Positions 1-8,494 of a stretch of 64,000 bases of DNA are shown one piece after another. The translations under genes and the position numbers were made by a program. The DNA is from Amycolatopsis regifaucium (GTDB lineage Bacteria > Actinomycetota > Actinomycetes > Mycobacteriales > Pseudonocardiaceae): NCBI RefSeq assembly GCF_001613935.1, contig NZ_LQCI01000052.1, forward strand, positions 83,649 to 147,648, written 5' to 3'. Every line of letters begins with the position of its first letter. Within the stretch, counting starts at the first letter, position 1. The notes beneath the pieces were generated by a model, which searched no databases, was not told the origin of the DNA, and was given only the letters and a program-made list of their open reading frames with translations.

Positions 1-219
1 TGTGTCCATGAAGGATGCTCCTTGACTGTCGTCTTGCTTGGTTCGCGGCCATCCCAGCAGGAGCGATCCCATCTCCGAAGCCGCCACGCGGGCGGACCAG
101 AGCCGACCACCCGGTCGAGTGCCTGGCGACCGGAGTCGGTCCGGCCGGAAAGAGCAGGGTTTGAGCGCGTACATGCTCCACCGGGAGCGGCTCGGATCGG
201 CCGCGAGCAGATCCCGCCG

Positions 220-465
220 CTATTCGTTGCGATAGCTACGCAACTGCGGGAACTCCTCGTTGGCGATGGCATCGGAGTTGCACAGCAGGGTCAGCAGGTG
301 CTGGAAGCCCAGCACAGCAACCACTGGAGGCCGTCTGGTGGCAGCTCGACGACGGCCTGCTCGCCATGGCTTCGCGCGAGGAACGTGTTGTGGTCACCAC
401 TGTCCACTTGGGTGGAAGGGTGCCAACTCATCCACTCATCGCGCGGCATCACCCACGTGCGTCAT
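220..465 (-). pseudogene. Decayed gene remnant of unknown family
   Basis: On the minus strand two reading frames carry protein-like sequence that no intact ORF covers. The upstream part (about 465 to 320) reads 'MPRDEWMSWHPSTQVDSGDH' and continues through 'VVELPPDGLQWLL'. A second frame then reads 'HLLTLLCNSDAIANEEFP' and 'QLRSYRNE' up to a TAG at 220-222. The two halves look like one protein broken by a frameshift or small deletion, with its N-terminus missing. I do not recognise the family. Overlapping plus-strand ORFs look like shadows. Confidence 0.35.
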
Positions 466-509
466 TCATGGCTGGGCACAGAAAAGGCCGAACCAGCCGG
501 AACAGCTGA

Positions 510-1160
510 TCATCTGGGCAACTCTGCGGTGAGCAGCCGTAGGCCCTGTTCGAAGAGTTCGGTCAGATCTGTTCCCGTGAGGTGATCTTGGCCCTGGGCG
601 AGATGGGGATATTCGCCGTCCTGGATCGCCTTGTGCAGCTGTTCGATGCCGGCGGGCAGATCTGGGCCGGATTGGATCGCCGCTTGCTCCTCGAGGGCAT
701 GGCCGGTCGCGAAGTGCATGATCAAGAGCGCGGTCCGCATTGCCGCCGCGGCGTCGAGCCCGGTCTCCCGTAGAGCGCCGTTGAGAGCTTCGGCGAATCC
801 CAGGGTGTTCGGTCCGATGGCGTGCGTGCCCGCGTACACCCGCGCTCCGTCGCGATAGGACAAGAGTGCTGTGCGTAGGTTTCTTGCGAGGGCCCATACC
901 CGTTCACGCGGTTGAGCGATTCCTTCGTCCACGCCACGACAGCCGCTGAGCATCGCCTCGGCCATGGCGGTCAGCAATGCCCGCTTGGTGGGGAAATAGC
1001 CGTAGAGCGTCCCCACTTGGACTCCGACCGCAGTGGCCAGTTTCCGCATGGTGAGCCCGTCGAGGCCCACTTCCTCGAGTAGCCGCAGTGCGGTGGCGGT
1101 GACGTGATCCCGGTCAGCGGCCGGTGGCCGTCCTCGGGTGCGGGGCTGGTGCGCGGTCAT
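510..1160 (-). CDS. TetR family transcriptional regulator
   Basis: A 216-aa protein of normal TetR length. The N-terminal 60 residues form the TetR DNA-binding domain: 'RDHVTATALRLLEEVGLDGL' is followed by the recognition helix region 'AVGVQVGTLYGYFPTKRALL'. The C-terminal two thirds form a helical ligand-binding and dimerisation domain of the TetR_C_1 type (family knowledge). The ATG at 1158-1160 is the first start in frame. The gene is transcribed away from the monooxygenase operon that starts 96 bp further right. A 6+3+6 palindrome in that gap is a likely binding site, so it probably represses the operon and responds to a substrate or product of the monooxygenase. The ligand is unknown. 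Confidence 0.9.
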   Translation of the reverse strand: MTAHQPRTRGRPPAADRDHVTATALRLLEEVGLDGLTMRKLATAVGVQVGTLYGYFPTKRALLTAMAEAMLSGCRGVDEGIAQPRERVWALARNLRTALLSYRDGARVYAGTHAIGPNTLGFAEALNGALRETGLDAAAAMRTALLIMHFATGHALEEQAAIQSGPDLPAGIEQLHKAIQDGEYPHLAQGQDHLTGTDLTELFEQGLRLLTAELPR

Positions 1161-1218
1161 GTCAGGGCAACTCTAGCAGCGTGTTGACAGCTTCTCGGTC
1201 GCTCAGGATACTGAGCCA

Positions 1219-1237
1219 TATAATGAACGTTGTTCAT
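1219..1237 (+). promoter_or_regulatory. Promoter -10 with overlapping palindromic operator
   Basis: TATAAT lies at 1219-1224. A perfect inverted repeat ATGAAC-GTT-GTTCAT lies at 1223-1237 and shares two bases with this -10 element. It sits 19 bp upstream of the GTG of the monooxygenase gene and 63 bp from the divergent tetR start. The geometry is that of a repressor site blocking RNA polymerase. No good -35 is found 17 bp upstream; a TTGACA at 1184-1189 is too far away (29 bp). Confidence 0.6.
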
Positions 1238-1255
1238 AAATTAGAGGAGACGACC

Positions 1256-2746
1256 GTGGATGCCGATGTGGTGATCAGCGGGGCGGGCCCCACGGGCCTG
1301 CTGCTCGGCGCCGAACTCGCGCTGGCCGGATTGCGGGTCCGAATACTGGAACGACAGGAGGCGCGGCACGGCCAGTCCCGCGCCCTCACACTGCATCCCC
1401 GCAGCATCGAGATCCTCGAACTGCGCGGTATCGCCGATCGCTTTCTCGCCGCCGGCCATACCGTCCCGGGCTGGCATTTCGCGGGCCTGTCACGGAAACT
1501 GGATTTCTCCGTCCTCGACACCCGCCACGGTTACACCCTGTTCCTGGAGCAGGCCCGGACAGAGCGACTGCTCGAAGATCGTGCGCGGGAACTCGGAGTC
1601 GAAATCTCCTATGGGCATGAGGTCGTGTCGCTGACTCAGACCGGCGACGGAGTCGACGTCGTGGGAGTGGGGCCTGACGGGGGCTTCAGCCTTCGCGCGG
1701 CGTATCTCGTTGGCTGTGATGGTGGCCGGAGCATGGTCCGGGAGTCCGCCGGCATCGGTTTCCCGGGATCGGACAGCACGATGAGCACCATGCTCGGCGA
1801 CTTCGCCGTCTCCGACAAGGAGGAGATCGCCGCGGCCGGGCAAGTCCCCGTGCTGATCGCCCCGATGACCGGCGGCGTGACCCGCTTCGTGGTCACCAGT
1901 CCGGGGCGTATGCGGATCCCGCCGTCGGAACCGGTGACTTTCGAAGAGTTCCGCGAAGCGCTGGTGGAACTGACGGGTACGTCCTTCGGAATCGCGGAGC
2001 CACAGTGGCTGTCGCGCTTTGGCAACGCCACACGGCTGGCCGAGACCTACCGGGCCGGCCGGGTATTCCTCGCCGGCGACGCGGCGCACATCCATTTTCC
2101 CGCAGGCGGGCAGGGCCTCAACACCGGTCTGCAGGACGCGATGAATCTGGGCTGGAAGCTCGCTGCCGAGATCAAGGGCTGGGCCCCGCCGGGCCTGCTC
2201 GACACCTACCACGCGGAGCGCTTCCCGATGGGAGAACTGGTCGCCGACAACACTCAGGCCCAGGCACTGCTGCTCGAACTCACCCTCGTACCCGACTACC
2301 GGCGTCCGGTGATCGCCCTGCGCGGGCTGCTGGAGTCCCTTCTGGACCTCCCCGAGGTCAACGCCCGCCTGGCCGGTCTCGTGTCCGCGCTGGCGACGTC
2401 CTACCCGGCACCGGACGACGACCCGCTCGTCGGCACGCGCATGCCCGATCTGCCCCTGGGCTCATCAGGCACCGGAGTCTCGAAACTGGTGCACAGCGGC
2501 CTATTCGGCTACGTCGACTTCACCGGGGACGGCGCGGCGCAGGTCGCCGAGGGATGGAAGGACCGGATCGCGGTGGCCACCGGTGGCGATCGGGCCTGGG
2601 CCGAGGACGTCGGCGAAGTGCTCGTCCGGCCGGACGGCCATATCGCGTGGGTTCGCCGCGAAAACGACCTCCCGGACGCCGCGAGCCGGGAAGCGGGGCT
2701 CACGGCCTGGGCCGGAACCCCCGATCGTACGGCGGTGCGGCGATGA
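1256..2746 (+). CDS. FAD-dependent aromatic monooxygenase (PheA/TfdB type)
   Basis: A group A flavoprotein hydroxylase of 496 aa. The Rossmann motif 'GAGPTGLLLGAELALAG' lies near the N-terminus, the 'DG' motif is in 'VGCDGGRSMVRESAGI', and the FAD-binding GD motif is in 'RVFLAGDAAHIHFPAGGQG' followed by 'LNTGLQDAMNLGWKL'. The last 120 residues match the short thioredoxin-like tail of this family. I chose GTG 1256 because GAGGAGA at 1244-1250 is a good ribosome site and an upstream start would run through the promoter and operator. The family uses NAD(P)H and O2 to hydroxylate phenolic or polyketide rings, or to inactivate antibiotics such as rifampicin. The substrate here is unknown. It is the first gene of an operon with 4-bp overlaps. 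Confidence 0.92.
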   Translation: MDADVVISGAGPTGLLLGAELALAGLRVRILERQEARHGQSRALTLHPRSIEILELRGIADRFLAAGHTVPGWHFAGLSRKLDFSVLDTRHGYTLFLEQARTERLLEDRARELGVEISYGHEVVSLTQTGDGVDVVGVGPDGGFSLRAAYLVGCDGGRSMVRESAGIGFPGSDSTMSTMLGDFAVSDKEEIAAAGQVPVLIAPMTGGVTRFVVTSPGRMRIPPSEPVTFEEFREALVELTGTSFGIAEPQWLSRFGNATRLAETYRAGRVFLAGDAAHIHFPAGGQGLNTGLQDAMNLGWKLAAEIKGWAPPGLLDTYHAERFPMGELVADNTQAQALLLELTLVPDYRRPVIALRGLLESLLDLPEVNARLAGLVSALATSYPAPDDDPLVGTRMPDLPLGSSGTGVSKLVHSGLFGYVDFTGDGAAQVAEGWKDRIAVATGGDRAWAEDVGEVLVRPDGHIAWVRRENDLPDAASREAGLTAWAGTPDRTAVRR

Positions 2747-3144
2747 CCGATCCCGAGTACCTGATGCCCGCCGGTCTCCACCACGTTCCCGGAGGCTTCA
2801 CCCCCGTCGTGCTCGTCCCCGGCGCCGACCTCGTCTTCCTGTCCGGACAGGTCGCCTGGGACGAGCAAGGGAACCTGTGCGGAACGGACCATGTGTCCCA
2901 GATGCGGCAGATCGCGCGGAACCTCGACACCGCGCTCGCGGCCGTCGGCTGCGGACGCGAGCACATCATCAAGGAAACCGTGTACGTCGTGGACTACCAC
3001 CCGCGGCTGCTCTCCGGGCTTTTCGCGGTACTGCGCCAAGGGGTGTCCCGGGCTCCGGCGAGCACCCTGGTCGGGGTCGCCGCGCTGTTCGAACCCGGCG
3101 TGCTGGTTGAGGTCGACGTCGTCGCGAAGGTGGCCGCCCGATGA
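2743..3144 (+). CDS. RidA family protein (YjgF/YER057c/UK114)
   Basis: A 133-aa single-domain protein. 'ADLVFLSGQVAWDEQGNL' and 'QMRQIARNLDTALAAVGCG' are the typical RidA N-terminal sheet and helix; 'HIIKETVYVVDY' and 'RAPASTLVGVAALFEPGVLV' give the core that ends in an E-V-D motif. RidA proteins form trimers that hydrolyse reactive enamines/imines, and divergent members sit in aromatic-degradation and antibiotic operons. ATG 2743 overlaps the monooxygenase stop (ATGA), and its own stop overlaps the next start, so translation is probably coupled. A role in clearing an unstable product of the monooxygenase is inferred. Confidence 0.9.
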   Translation: MTDPEYLMPAGLHHVPGGFTPVVLVPGADLVFLSGQVAWDEQGNLCGTDHVSQMRQIARNLDTALAAVGCGREHIIKETVYVVDYHPRLLSGLFAVLRQGVSRAPASTLVGVAALFEPGVLVEVDVVAKVAAR

Positions 3145-3820
3145 GCCATTACGTCCTAGTGCACGGATCATGGTGCGGCGGCTGGGTGTGGGACCGGCTC
3201 GCGGCGCGGCTGTCCGAGGAAGGACACACCGTCGTCGCGCCCACGCTCACCGGCCCCGACGACGCCGCGGAACACGGCCTGCTGCGGCACATCGACGAAG
3301 TCGTCCGGCTACTCGACGACCAGGCGATCCTCGTCGGCCACAGCTACGGCGGCATGGTCGTCGCCGGTGTCGCGGGCGCGCGTCCGCGACAGATCCTCGA
3401 AGCGGTCTACCTCGACGCGTTCCTTCCCTCACCCGGCGAGTCCGCGTTCGACCTGATGCCGATGATCCGGCGGCCGTTCACCGAAGCGGCGATGTCCCAC
3501 GATCCGGCCGGCAAAACCGTACCCCCGTTCGGGCTCGACGCCCTCGGGTTCACCGACCCCGACGTCGTTTCCCGGCTGCGGCCGATCGGCATGGCCACTC
3601 ACGAAGAACCGTTGCCACCGGCCGAGAACGACAACAAGCGACCACCAAGCCGCTACCTCCTCTTCGGCGACCGCTCTCCCTCGCCCCTATGGCCGTCCGT
3701 GCGCGGGAGCAAGGAGCGGAGTGCCTGACCGTCTCGGCAGACCACATAGGACTGTGGACAGCGGCCGCCGACGTGCACGCCGCCATCACCCGAAACGGAA
3801 AGCGGACGACGTCACTGTGA
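3141..3820 (+). pseudogene. Alpha/beta hydrolase, frameshifted near the C-terminus
   Basis: The open frame 3141-3728 encodes 195 aa and starts like the alpha/beta hydrolase_6 (salicylate esterase-like) group: 'MSHYVLVHGSWCGGWVW', the nucleophile elbow 'VGHSYGGMVV' and 'VYLDAFLPSPGES'. The homologous sequence then leaves this frame: after 'YLLFGDRS' (about 3680) the family continues in another frame as 'APMAVRAREQGAECLTVSAD' then 'HIGLWTAAADVHAAI', up to a stop at 3818-3820. The likely catalytic His of 'SADHIG' is therefore outside the open frame. This is a real pseudogene or an error in the read. ATG 3141 overlaps the RidA stop, which makes it the third operon gene. Confidence 0.75.
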
Positions 3821-3911
3821 AGCTCGAAGAGCGATCACCGAACGAGCGTGGACCGACAGCCGGTTCAGCGCAGACCCAGATCTCACTCAGGAGGAACTCC
3901 TGCGCTCATTT

Positions 3912-4352
3912 CTAGCCCACTGTCAACGACACTCGATCGAGGGCCCAGTTCATCTGACGCTCGAGCACGGCCCACTCCAACGTCGCCGTGGGTGTCACGA
4001 GCCGGACCACCTCCGTGCCGGGATCAACCGAGAGCACCTCGCGGCCCGTGGGGCTACGACGCTCACTCACATCGATCTGGTCGACAACGATCTCCACCGC
4101 TTTTCGCCGCAGGAATCGCACGGCGCCGACAAAGGGAACAAAATGGACCCGACCGGGCGACAACATGGCCTCGCCGGCCCACCACTTTTCGCTCAGCCCG
4201 TCGTGCGTACCGGTCACCACCCGGACTCTGCACTCGAGCCGGTCGACGCGTTGCAGACGTCTCGCCCGACGTCGCTGCAATATCACGCCAATACCAGCGG
4301 CGGTACCACCGCTGACAACGGCGACAATGAGAATGCGGATGATGTCGGACAC
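3912..4352 (-). CDS. DUF2550-like membrane-anchored protein
   Basis: About 146 aa. One N-terminal transmembrane helix ('IIRILIVAVVSGGTAAGIGV') is followed by an Arg-rich stretch and a soluble domain. The pattern 'RFLRRKAVEIVVDQIDVSER' then 'RSPTGREVLSV' and a final 'EWAVLERQMNWALD' resembles the actinobacterial DUF2550 family, whose function is unknown. I place the start at GTG 4352 because AAAGAGG lies six bases upstream; a TTG at 4376 would also be open. It stands alone, convergent with the monooxygenase operon. The family match is from memory of the pattern, so moderately sure. Confidence 0.65.
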   Translation of the reverse strand: MSDIIRILIVAVVSGGTAAGIGVILQRRRARRLQRVDRLECRVRVVTGTHDGLSEKWWAGEAMLSPGRVHFVPFVGAVRFLRRKAVEIVVDQIDVSERRSPTGREVLSVDPGTEVVRLVTPTATLEWAVLERQMNWALDRVSLTVG

Positions 4353-5135
4353 CCCAAGCCTCTTTCCACGTTGCAATACTGCCGAGCACCATGCTGGCCG
4401 ACAGACTGGAGCGGTGGAACCATCGGTGGCAAGGTCGGCGTGAATTGCTGTTCATGTCGAGAACGGAGGTCGTGCCGTTATCGACGCCGACTTCGGGACG
4501 ACGCATCGTACGGCGTCCTGTCGAGGCGGCAGGCTGAGTCCGGCGAACCGGCCGGCTGAGCGCGATGTCCGACGGACCACTGTGGCCTATCCCGGTGACA
4601 GTGTCCGCGGGCACCTACGCGGGTTCGCGTCGACGAGGACCGCGTCGGGATCTGGGCCCCGGGGAACCTACCGCTCGCGTCCTATCGTCACGCGGTGACA
4701 CGCTGACCAAGCCCTTGAACCGGCGCAGGCATTTGCCGCAGGTCCGCGGTGCGAGGGTGCGGATCGGCTAGTCATGCTCTGCCACTTCTGCGGGCCGCTG
4801 CCGTCGCGGTTCTCCGTGGTGGGCGCGTCATAATCGAGGCCGAAGCACTTGTTGTCGAGCGCGATCCGGTCACAAGGCAGGCCGTCACGGCCGGCAGGGC
4901 GCGCCCCGGTATCCGCGTGACGGCGCCGAGTCGTCCGCTGATCAAGGTTCCATCCCGTCATCGACGAAGATGGGCACGCACAGGATGACGGTCTTGAGCA
5001 GTCCACGTCGCGCGTCTACGGGCGGCATCCGGGGCAGCGAGCCTGCCCGTTCGGCTGGACTTCTGGGCCTTGGCGCCGCGGTGCGGGCGCGAAATCGTCG
5101 GGTGTGGCCTGTCGATCGACCTGTGAGGCGTGATG
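4353..5135. other. Gene-free stretch
   Basis: About 780 bp without a convincing gene. Short open frames exist on both strands but lack a ribosome site, recognisable domain or consistent codon bias. One minus-strand piece ('LLKTVILCVPIFVDDGMEP', near 4960-5010) looks protein-like and may be a remnant, but it is too short to assign. The promoter of the following lyase gene should lie in the last 150 bp; I see no clear -35/-10 pair. Confidence 0.5.
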
Positions 5136-7778
5136 ATGAGACGTTGCCGGACCGCGCTCGTGGCTTCACTGCTGCTGGTCATGGGAGTGGTCCCGGTCGC
5201 TTATGCCGAGGTCGCCGCGCATCCACGCCTGCTGCTCGACGCGGTGAAGCTCGGCCAGCTGAGGCAGCGGGCGCAGGCGAACGATCCCGCCTGGGTCGCG
5301 GTGCGCCGGAAATGTGACGGCTACGGTCCGGTGGAATGGCCTGATGGCAACGACTACCCCGGCGACAACGGGATCGGCGAGGGCTATCAGGGCGACGGGT
5401 ACTTCGCGGCCATCGCGAACATCGGCCTGTGCTATCGCGTCGCGCAGACGGCTGATCCGGCGCGAGCGCAGGCGTATGGCGTGAAAGGGGTCGACGTCCT
5501 CGTGCACATGAGCGCGCCCGCCGGGGATCCGCACGCGCCGGATCCGCTGCGGGACGCCGGCTACGGCATCCGGTTCTTCGGTGTCGGGATGGCGCTCGGT
5601 TTCGATTGGCTCTACGACGCGATGTCACCGAGTGAGCGCACGAGGGTGTACACCGCGCTCGATCGCTGGATCGACGCCTTCGAAAGTGGCGGGTTCGGCC
5701 GCAATCATCCGCAGGGCAACTACTTCGCCGGTTACTACGCCACGAAAGCGTTGGCCGCGCTGGCGACCGAGGGTGATGATCCGCGTGCGCCCGCGCAGTG
5801 GGCGGATTTCACCGGCCGGGTGCATGAGCAGTTCGTTCAGCCGTACTACGCGGCGAACCTGACGGGCGGGGGCTGGCCCGAGGGGCAGCACTATGGCCCA
5901 CTCGCGACGTTCAACATGCTGCTGCCGGTGGTGGCGGCCAAGACCGCCAAGGGTATCGATCTGGTGCACGGCTCCGCGCCGTTCGAGTTCGCCTCCGGTG
6001 CGGCGACCTGGTACCTGAACAACGTCTGGCCGAACCTGCGGCGTGTCGACGACCGGGGCACCATGCGCGAGCGGCCGGAGCCCGCCGCCGCGCCGGTTCC
6101 CGTCATCACGCAGTTGGCCGGGATGCTGCCGGTGTGGGGTGATCCGCGGGCGCCCGCGTTCCACCGGTTCGCTCGTGAGGTGCGTGCGGCCAATCCCGGC
6201 ACGTCATCCGACGGCTTGTGGAGCGAGTTCCTGTTCTGGGACCCGAACGCGCCAGAGGCCGACTACCGGACCGGACCGCTCGCCTCGTACGCGCGTGGCA
6301 TGGAGATGGCTTCAGTCCGTTCGTCGTGGGACGCGAACGCGACGATGGGTTCACTCAAAGCCGGTCCCTACACCAACAATCCGGATTCTTCGGAGGAGCT
6401 GTTCGACTCGGGCAGCCTGGCGGTCGCGCGGGGAAACCAGCCGTTCCTGGTCAACGCCACCGGGCAGCTCTTCCGCGGCAGTGCGGCGCCCGACGACTTC
6501 GTCTACAACGACAATTTCGGCTCCGCGTCGACCAGAGGTCTCTACAACGTGTTCTACACGGCCTCACCGACGCCGACCGGTCAAGGCACGAAGACGCGTG
6601 CCGACGGCGCCCGCACGCGGCTGAGTGCCTTCGACGCCGCGCAGGACTACGTGTTCATGCGGGCGAGCCAGCTGGAAGACATGTACCCGAGGGGCTCCGC
6701 CGCGCCGGCCATCTCGTCATGGACACGCGAAGTCGTTTATCTGCGGCCGAACCTGTTCGTCGTCCACGACCGCACGGCGACGGCCGATCCCGCGGTGGGC
6801 CAGTGGATGCGGTTCCACTTCGCCGGTGCGCCGACCCGCGTCGCCGATCCCGCGCCCGGTGTCAGCCGCTACGACATCGCGGGTGGCGGCTCGGTCAGCA
6901 CGGTGCTGCCCGCCGGCCATCAGGAGCAGGTCACGCCCACCGTTTTCGGGGGCAGCGACGTCTCGCGCATCGACGTGAAGCCATCGGCCGCCGCCGCGAG
7001 CAACCAGTGGCTCACGGTGGTCGACGCGGGCGGCACCGCGCAGGCGAGCCGGGTCTCCGTGCTCGAGGGCGCCATACAGGGCGCCTTGCTCACCTCGCCC
7101 GATGGCACTTCCGCTGTGCTGAACCCGATCAGGGACACGCCCACCACCCCGATCCGGTACCGCCTCCCGGCGGGGACCACACGCAACGTCATCACCGGAC
7201 TGGCGCCGGACACCTCCTTCGCGGTCACTACCAGGGCCGACGCGGACGGCGCGATCGTCGAGGTCACGCCGGGAACCGGACCGCGCACGACCCAGGCCGG
7301 GGTGCTCAGCTTCACCACGAACGAGAACTGTCAGGCTTCGCCGGGCGGTGGCGTGTTCGTGTCGAAGCCTTTCCCCGCTCGCTCGGGCACGTTCGGCGCA
7401 AGCTGGGAGGTGACCCCGCGGACGGCGACGGCCGACGGCGCGGTCGGGCTGGCACCGGCGGCGACCACCCGGTGGAGCGGGCTGGCAGCCATCGTCCGGT
7501 TCGGGGCCAACGGCACCATCGACGCCCGCGACGGAACCGACTACCCGGCCTCATCGGTCCGCTATGCCGAGGGGGTGACCTATCGCGTGCGAGTCGAGGT
7601 CGATGTCCCCGGCCGGCGGTACTCGGCCTGGGTACAGGCACCCGGTAGCGCCGAAGTTCTTCTCGCCCAGGGCTATCGGTTCCGCACCGAGCAGCAGGCC
7701 GCGACCAGCCTTGCCGCGTCGGTGGTCGCCAGCGACGGCGACCGGGTCCAGGCCTGCGGGTTCACGGTGCGTCCGTGA
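5136..7778 (+). CDS. Secreted heparinase II/III-type polysaccharide lyase
   Basis: About 880 aa. A Sec signal peptide ('RRCRTALVASLLLVMGVVPV' up to 'AYA') is followed by an all-helical toroid (residues about 40-380) with 'GGWPEGQHYGPLATFNMLL', then a heparinase II/III-like beta-sandwich (about 390-600) with 'EELFDSGSLAVARGNQPFLV'. The tail after residue 730 ('CQASPGGGVFVSKPFP' and onwards) looks like a jelly-roll accessory or carbohydrate-binding module. Such enzymes cleave uronic acid-containing polysaccharides by beta-elimination outside the cell; the substrate cannot be told. ATG 5136 is seven bases after GAGG (5125-5128); ATG 5133 and GTG 5130 are alternatives. The 3' end overlaps the convergent regulator gene by 17 bp. 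Confidence 0.8.
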   Translation: MRRCRTALVASLLLVMGVVPVAYAEVAAHPRLLLDAVKLGQLRQRAQANDPAWVAVRRKCDGYGPVEWPDGNDYPGDNGIGEGYQGDGYFAAIANIGLCYRVAQTADPARAQAYGVKGVDVLVHMSAPAGDPHAPDPLRDAGYGIRFFGVGMALGFDWLYDAMSPSERTRVYTALDRWIDAFESGGFGRNHPQGNYFAGYYATKALAALATEGDDPRAPAQWADFTGRVHEQFVQPYYAANLTGGGWPEGQHYGPLATFNMLLPVVAAKTAKGIDLVHGSAPFEFASGAATWYLNNVWPNLRRVDDRGTMRERPEPAAAPVPVITQLAGMLPVWGDPRAPAFHRFAREVRAANPGTSSDGLWSEFLFWDPNAPEADYRTGPLASYARGMEMASVRSSWDANATMGSLKAGPYTNNPDSSEELFDSGSLAVARGNQPFLVNATGQLFRGSAAPDDFVYNDNFGSASTRGLYNVFYTASPTPTGQGTKTRADGARTRLSAFDAAQDYVFMRASQLEDMYPRGSAAPAISSWTREVVYLRPNLFVVHDRTATADPAVGQWMRFHFAGAPTRVADPAPGVSRYDIAGGGSVSTVLPAGHQEQVTPTVFGGSDVSRIDVKPSAAAASNQWLTVVDAGGTAQASRVSVLEGAIQGALLTSPDGTSAVLNPIRDTPTTPIRYRLPAGTTRNVITGLAPDTSFAVTTRADADGAIVEVTPGTGPRTTQAGVLSFTTNENCQASPGGGVFVSKPFPARSGTFGASWEVTPRTATADGAVGLAPAATTRWSGLAAIVRFGANGTIDARDGTDYPASSVRYAEGVTYRVRVEVDVPGRRYSAWVQAPGSAEVLLAQGYRFRTEQQAATSLAASVVASDGDRVQACGFTVRP

Positions 7779-8373
7779 GGCAGAAAGCTTTGCGGGCCAG
7801 GTCCGCGGCGAGCGAACGGTCCTTGACGCCGAGCTTGGTCAAGATGACCGACACCTGGTTGCGCACGGTCTTCGAGCTGAGTCCGAGCTGCCGCGCGATC
7901 GCCGGATTGGGCAGGCCGGTGGCGAGCAGCTCCAGCACCTCGTGCTGCCTGCTGGTGAGCTGCGGGAACGGGTTCCGCACCGACTCTGGGTCGCCGAGCG
8001 CCGCGGTGACGTAGTCCGCGATCGTGGCATCGAAGTAGGCAGCCCCGGCGGCGACGGAGTGGACCGCGCGCACGATTTGCGAAGGCGGCGCGGTCTCCAG
8101 CAGATAGCCCAGCACGCCGGAGCGCATCGCCCTCAGCACCGAGACGTCGTTGTCGACCTCGGTGAACACGAGTACCGACGTGCCCGCGACGCCAGGCGGC
8201 GGACCCAGCCTGGCGTTGATGAGCAAGACATCCGGACGTAAGCGGGCTGTCTCCCTCGCCGCGTCCGGCCCGCTCATCACTTCGGCGAGAACACTGATCT
8301 CACCGGAGAGCGCCTCGCGCAAGGCTGCTCTGGCGTGCTGACGGTCGTCGGCCACCACGACGGTCGTCGCCAT
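7762..8373 (-). CDS. Atypical LuxR/NarL-type response regulator
   Basis: 203 aa. The N-terminal receiver-like domain keeps the acidic pair ('VVVADDRQHARAALREAL') but the phosphoacceptor position reads 'RPDVLLINARLG', with Asn where NarL-family receivers have Asp. The C-terminal 65 residues are a clear LuxR HTH ('LTSRQHEVLELLATGLPNPA' and 'LGLSSKTVRNQVSVILTKLG'). No histidine kinase gene is adjacent. The domain is probably controlled without phosphorylation, as known for other atypical receivers. ATG 8373 follows GGGGTG at a six-base spacing and leaves the canonical receiver start; a longer ORF adds 18 Arg-rich residues that do not look like receiver sequence. Confidence 0.85.
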   Translation of the reverse strand: MATTVVVADDRQHARAALREALSGEISVLAEVMSGPDAARETARLRPDVLLINARLGPPPGVAGTSVLVFTEVDNDVSVLRAMRSGVLGYLLETAPPSQIVRAVHSVAAGAAYFDATIADYVTAALGDPESVRNPFPQLTSRQHEVLELLATGLPNPAIARQLGLSSKTVRNQVSVILTKLGVKDRSLAADLARKAFCLTDAP

Positions 8374-8494
8374 GTTTTCACCCCGTTCCTCGGCTCTGGA
8401 CCGAGCTTCGCGGCCGGGCGCGCGCACGGGCAGGGGTATGCCGTATCCCTTGCCGCCCGGATTTCGGGATACACGTTGTGACCAGCGGAAATCG

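Noticed and set aside
1184..1224. TTGACA at 1184 and TATAAT at 1219 as one sigma-70 promoter
   Set aside because: The 29-bp spacing is too long, so only the -10 is used in the promoter call.
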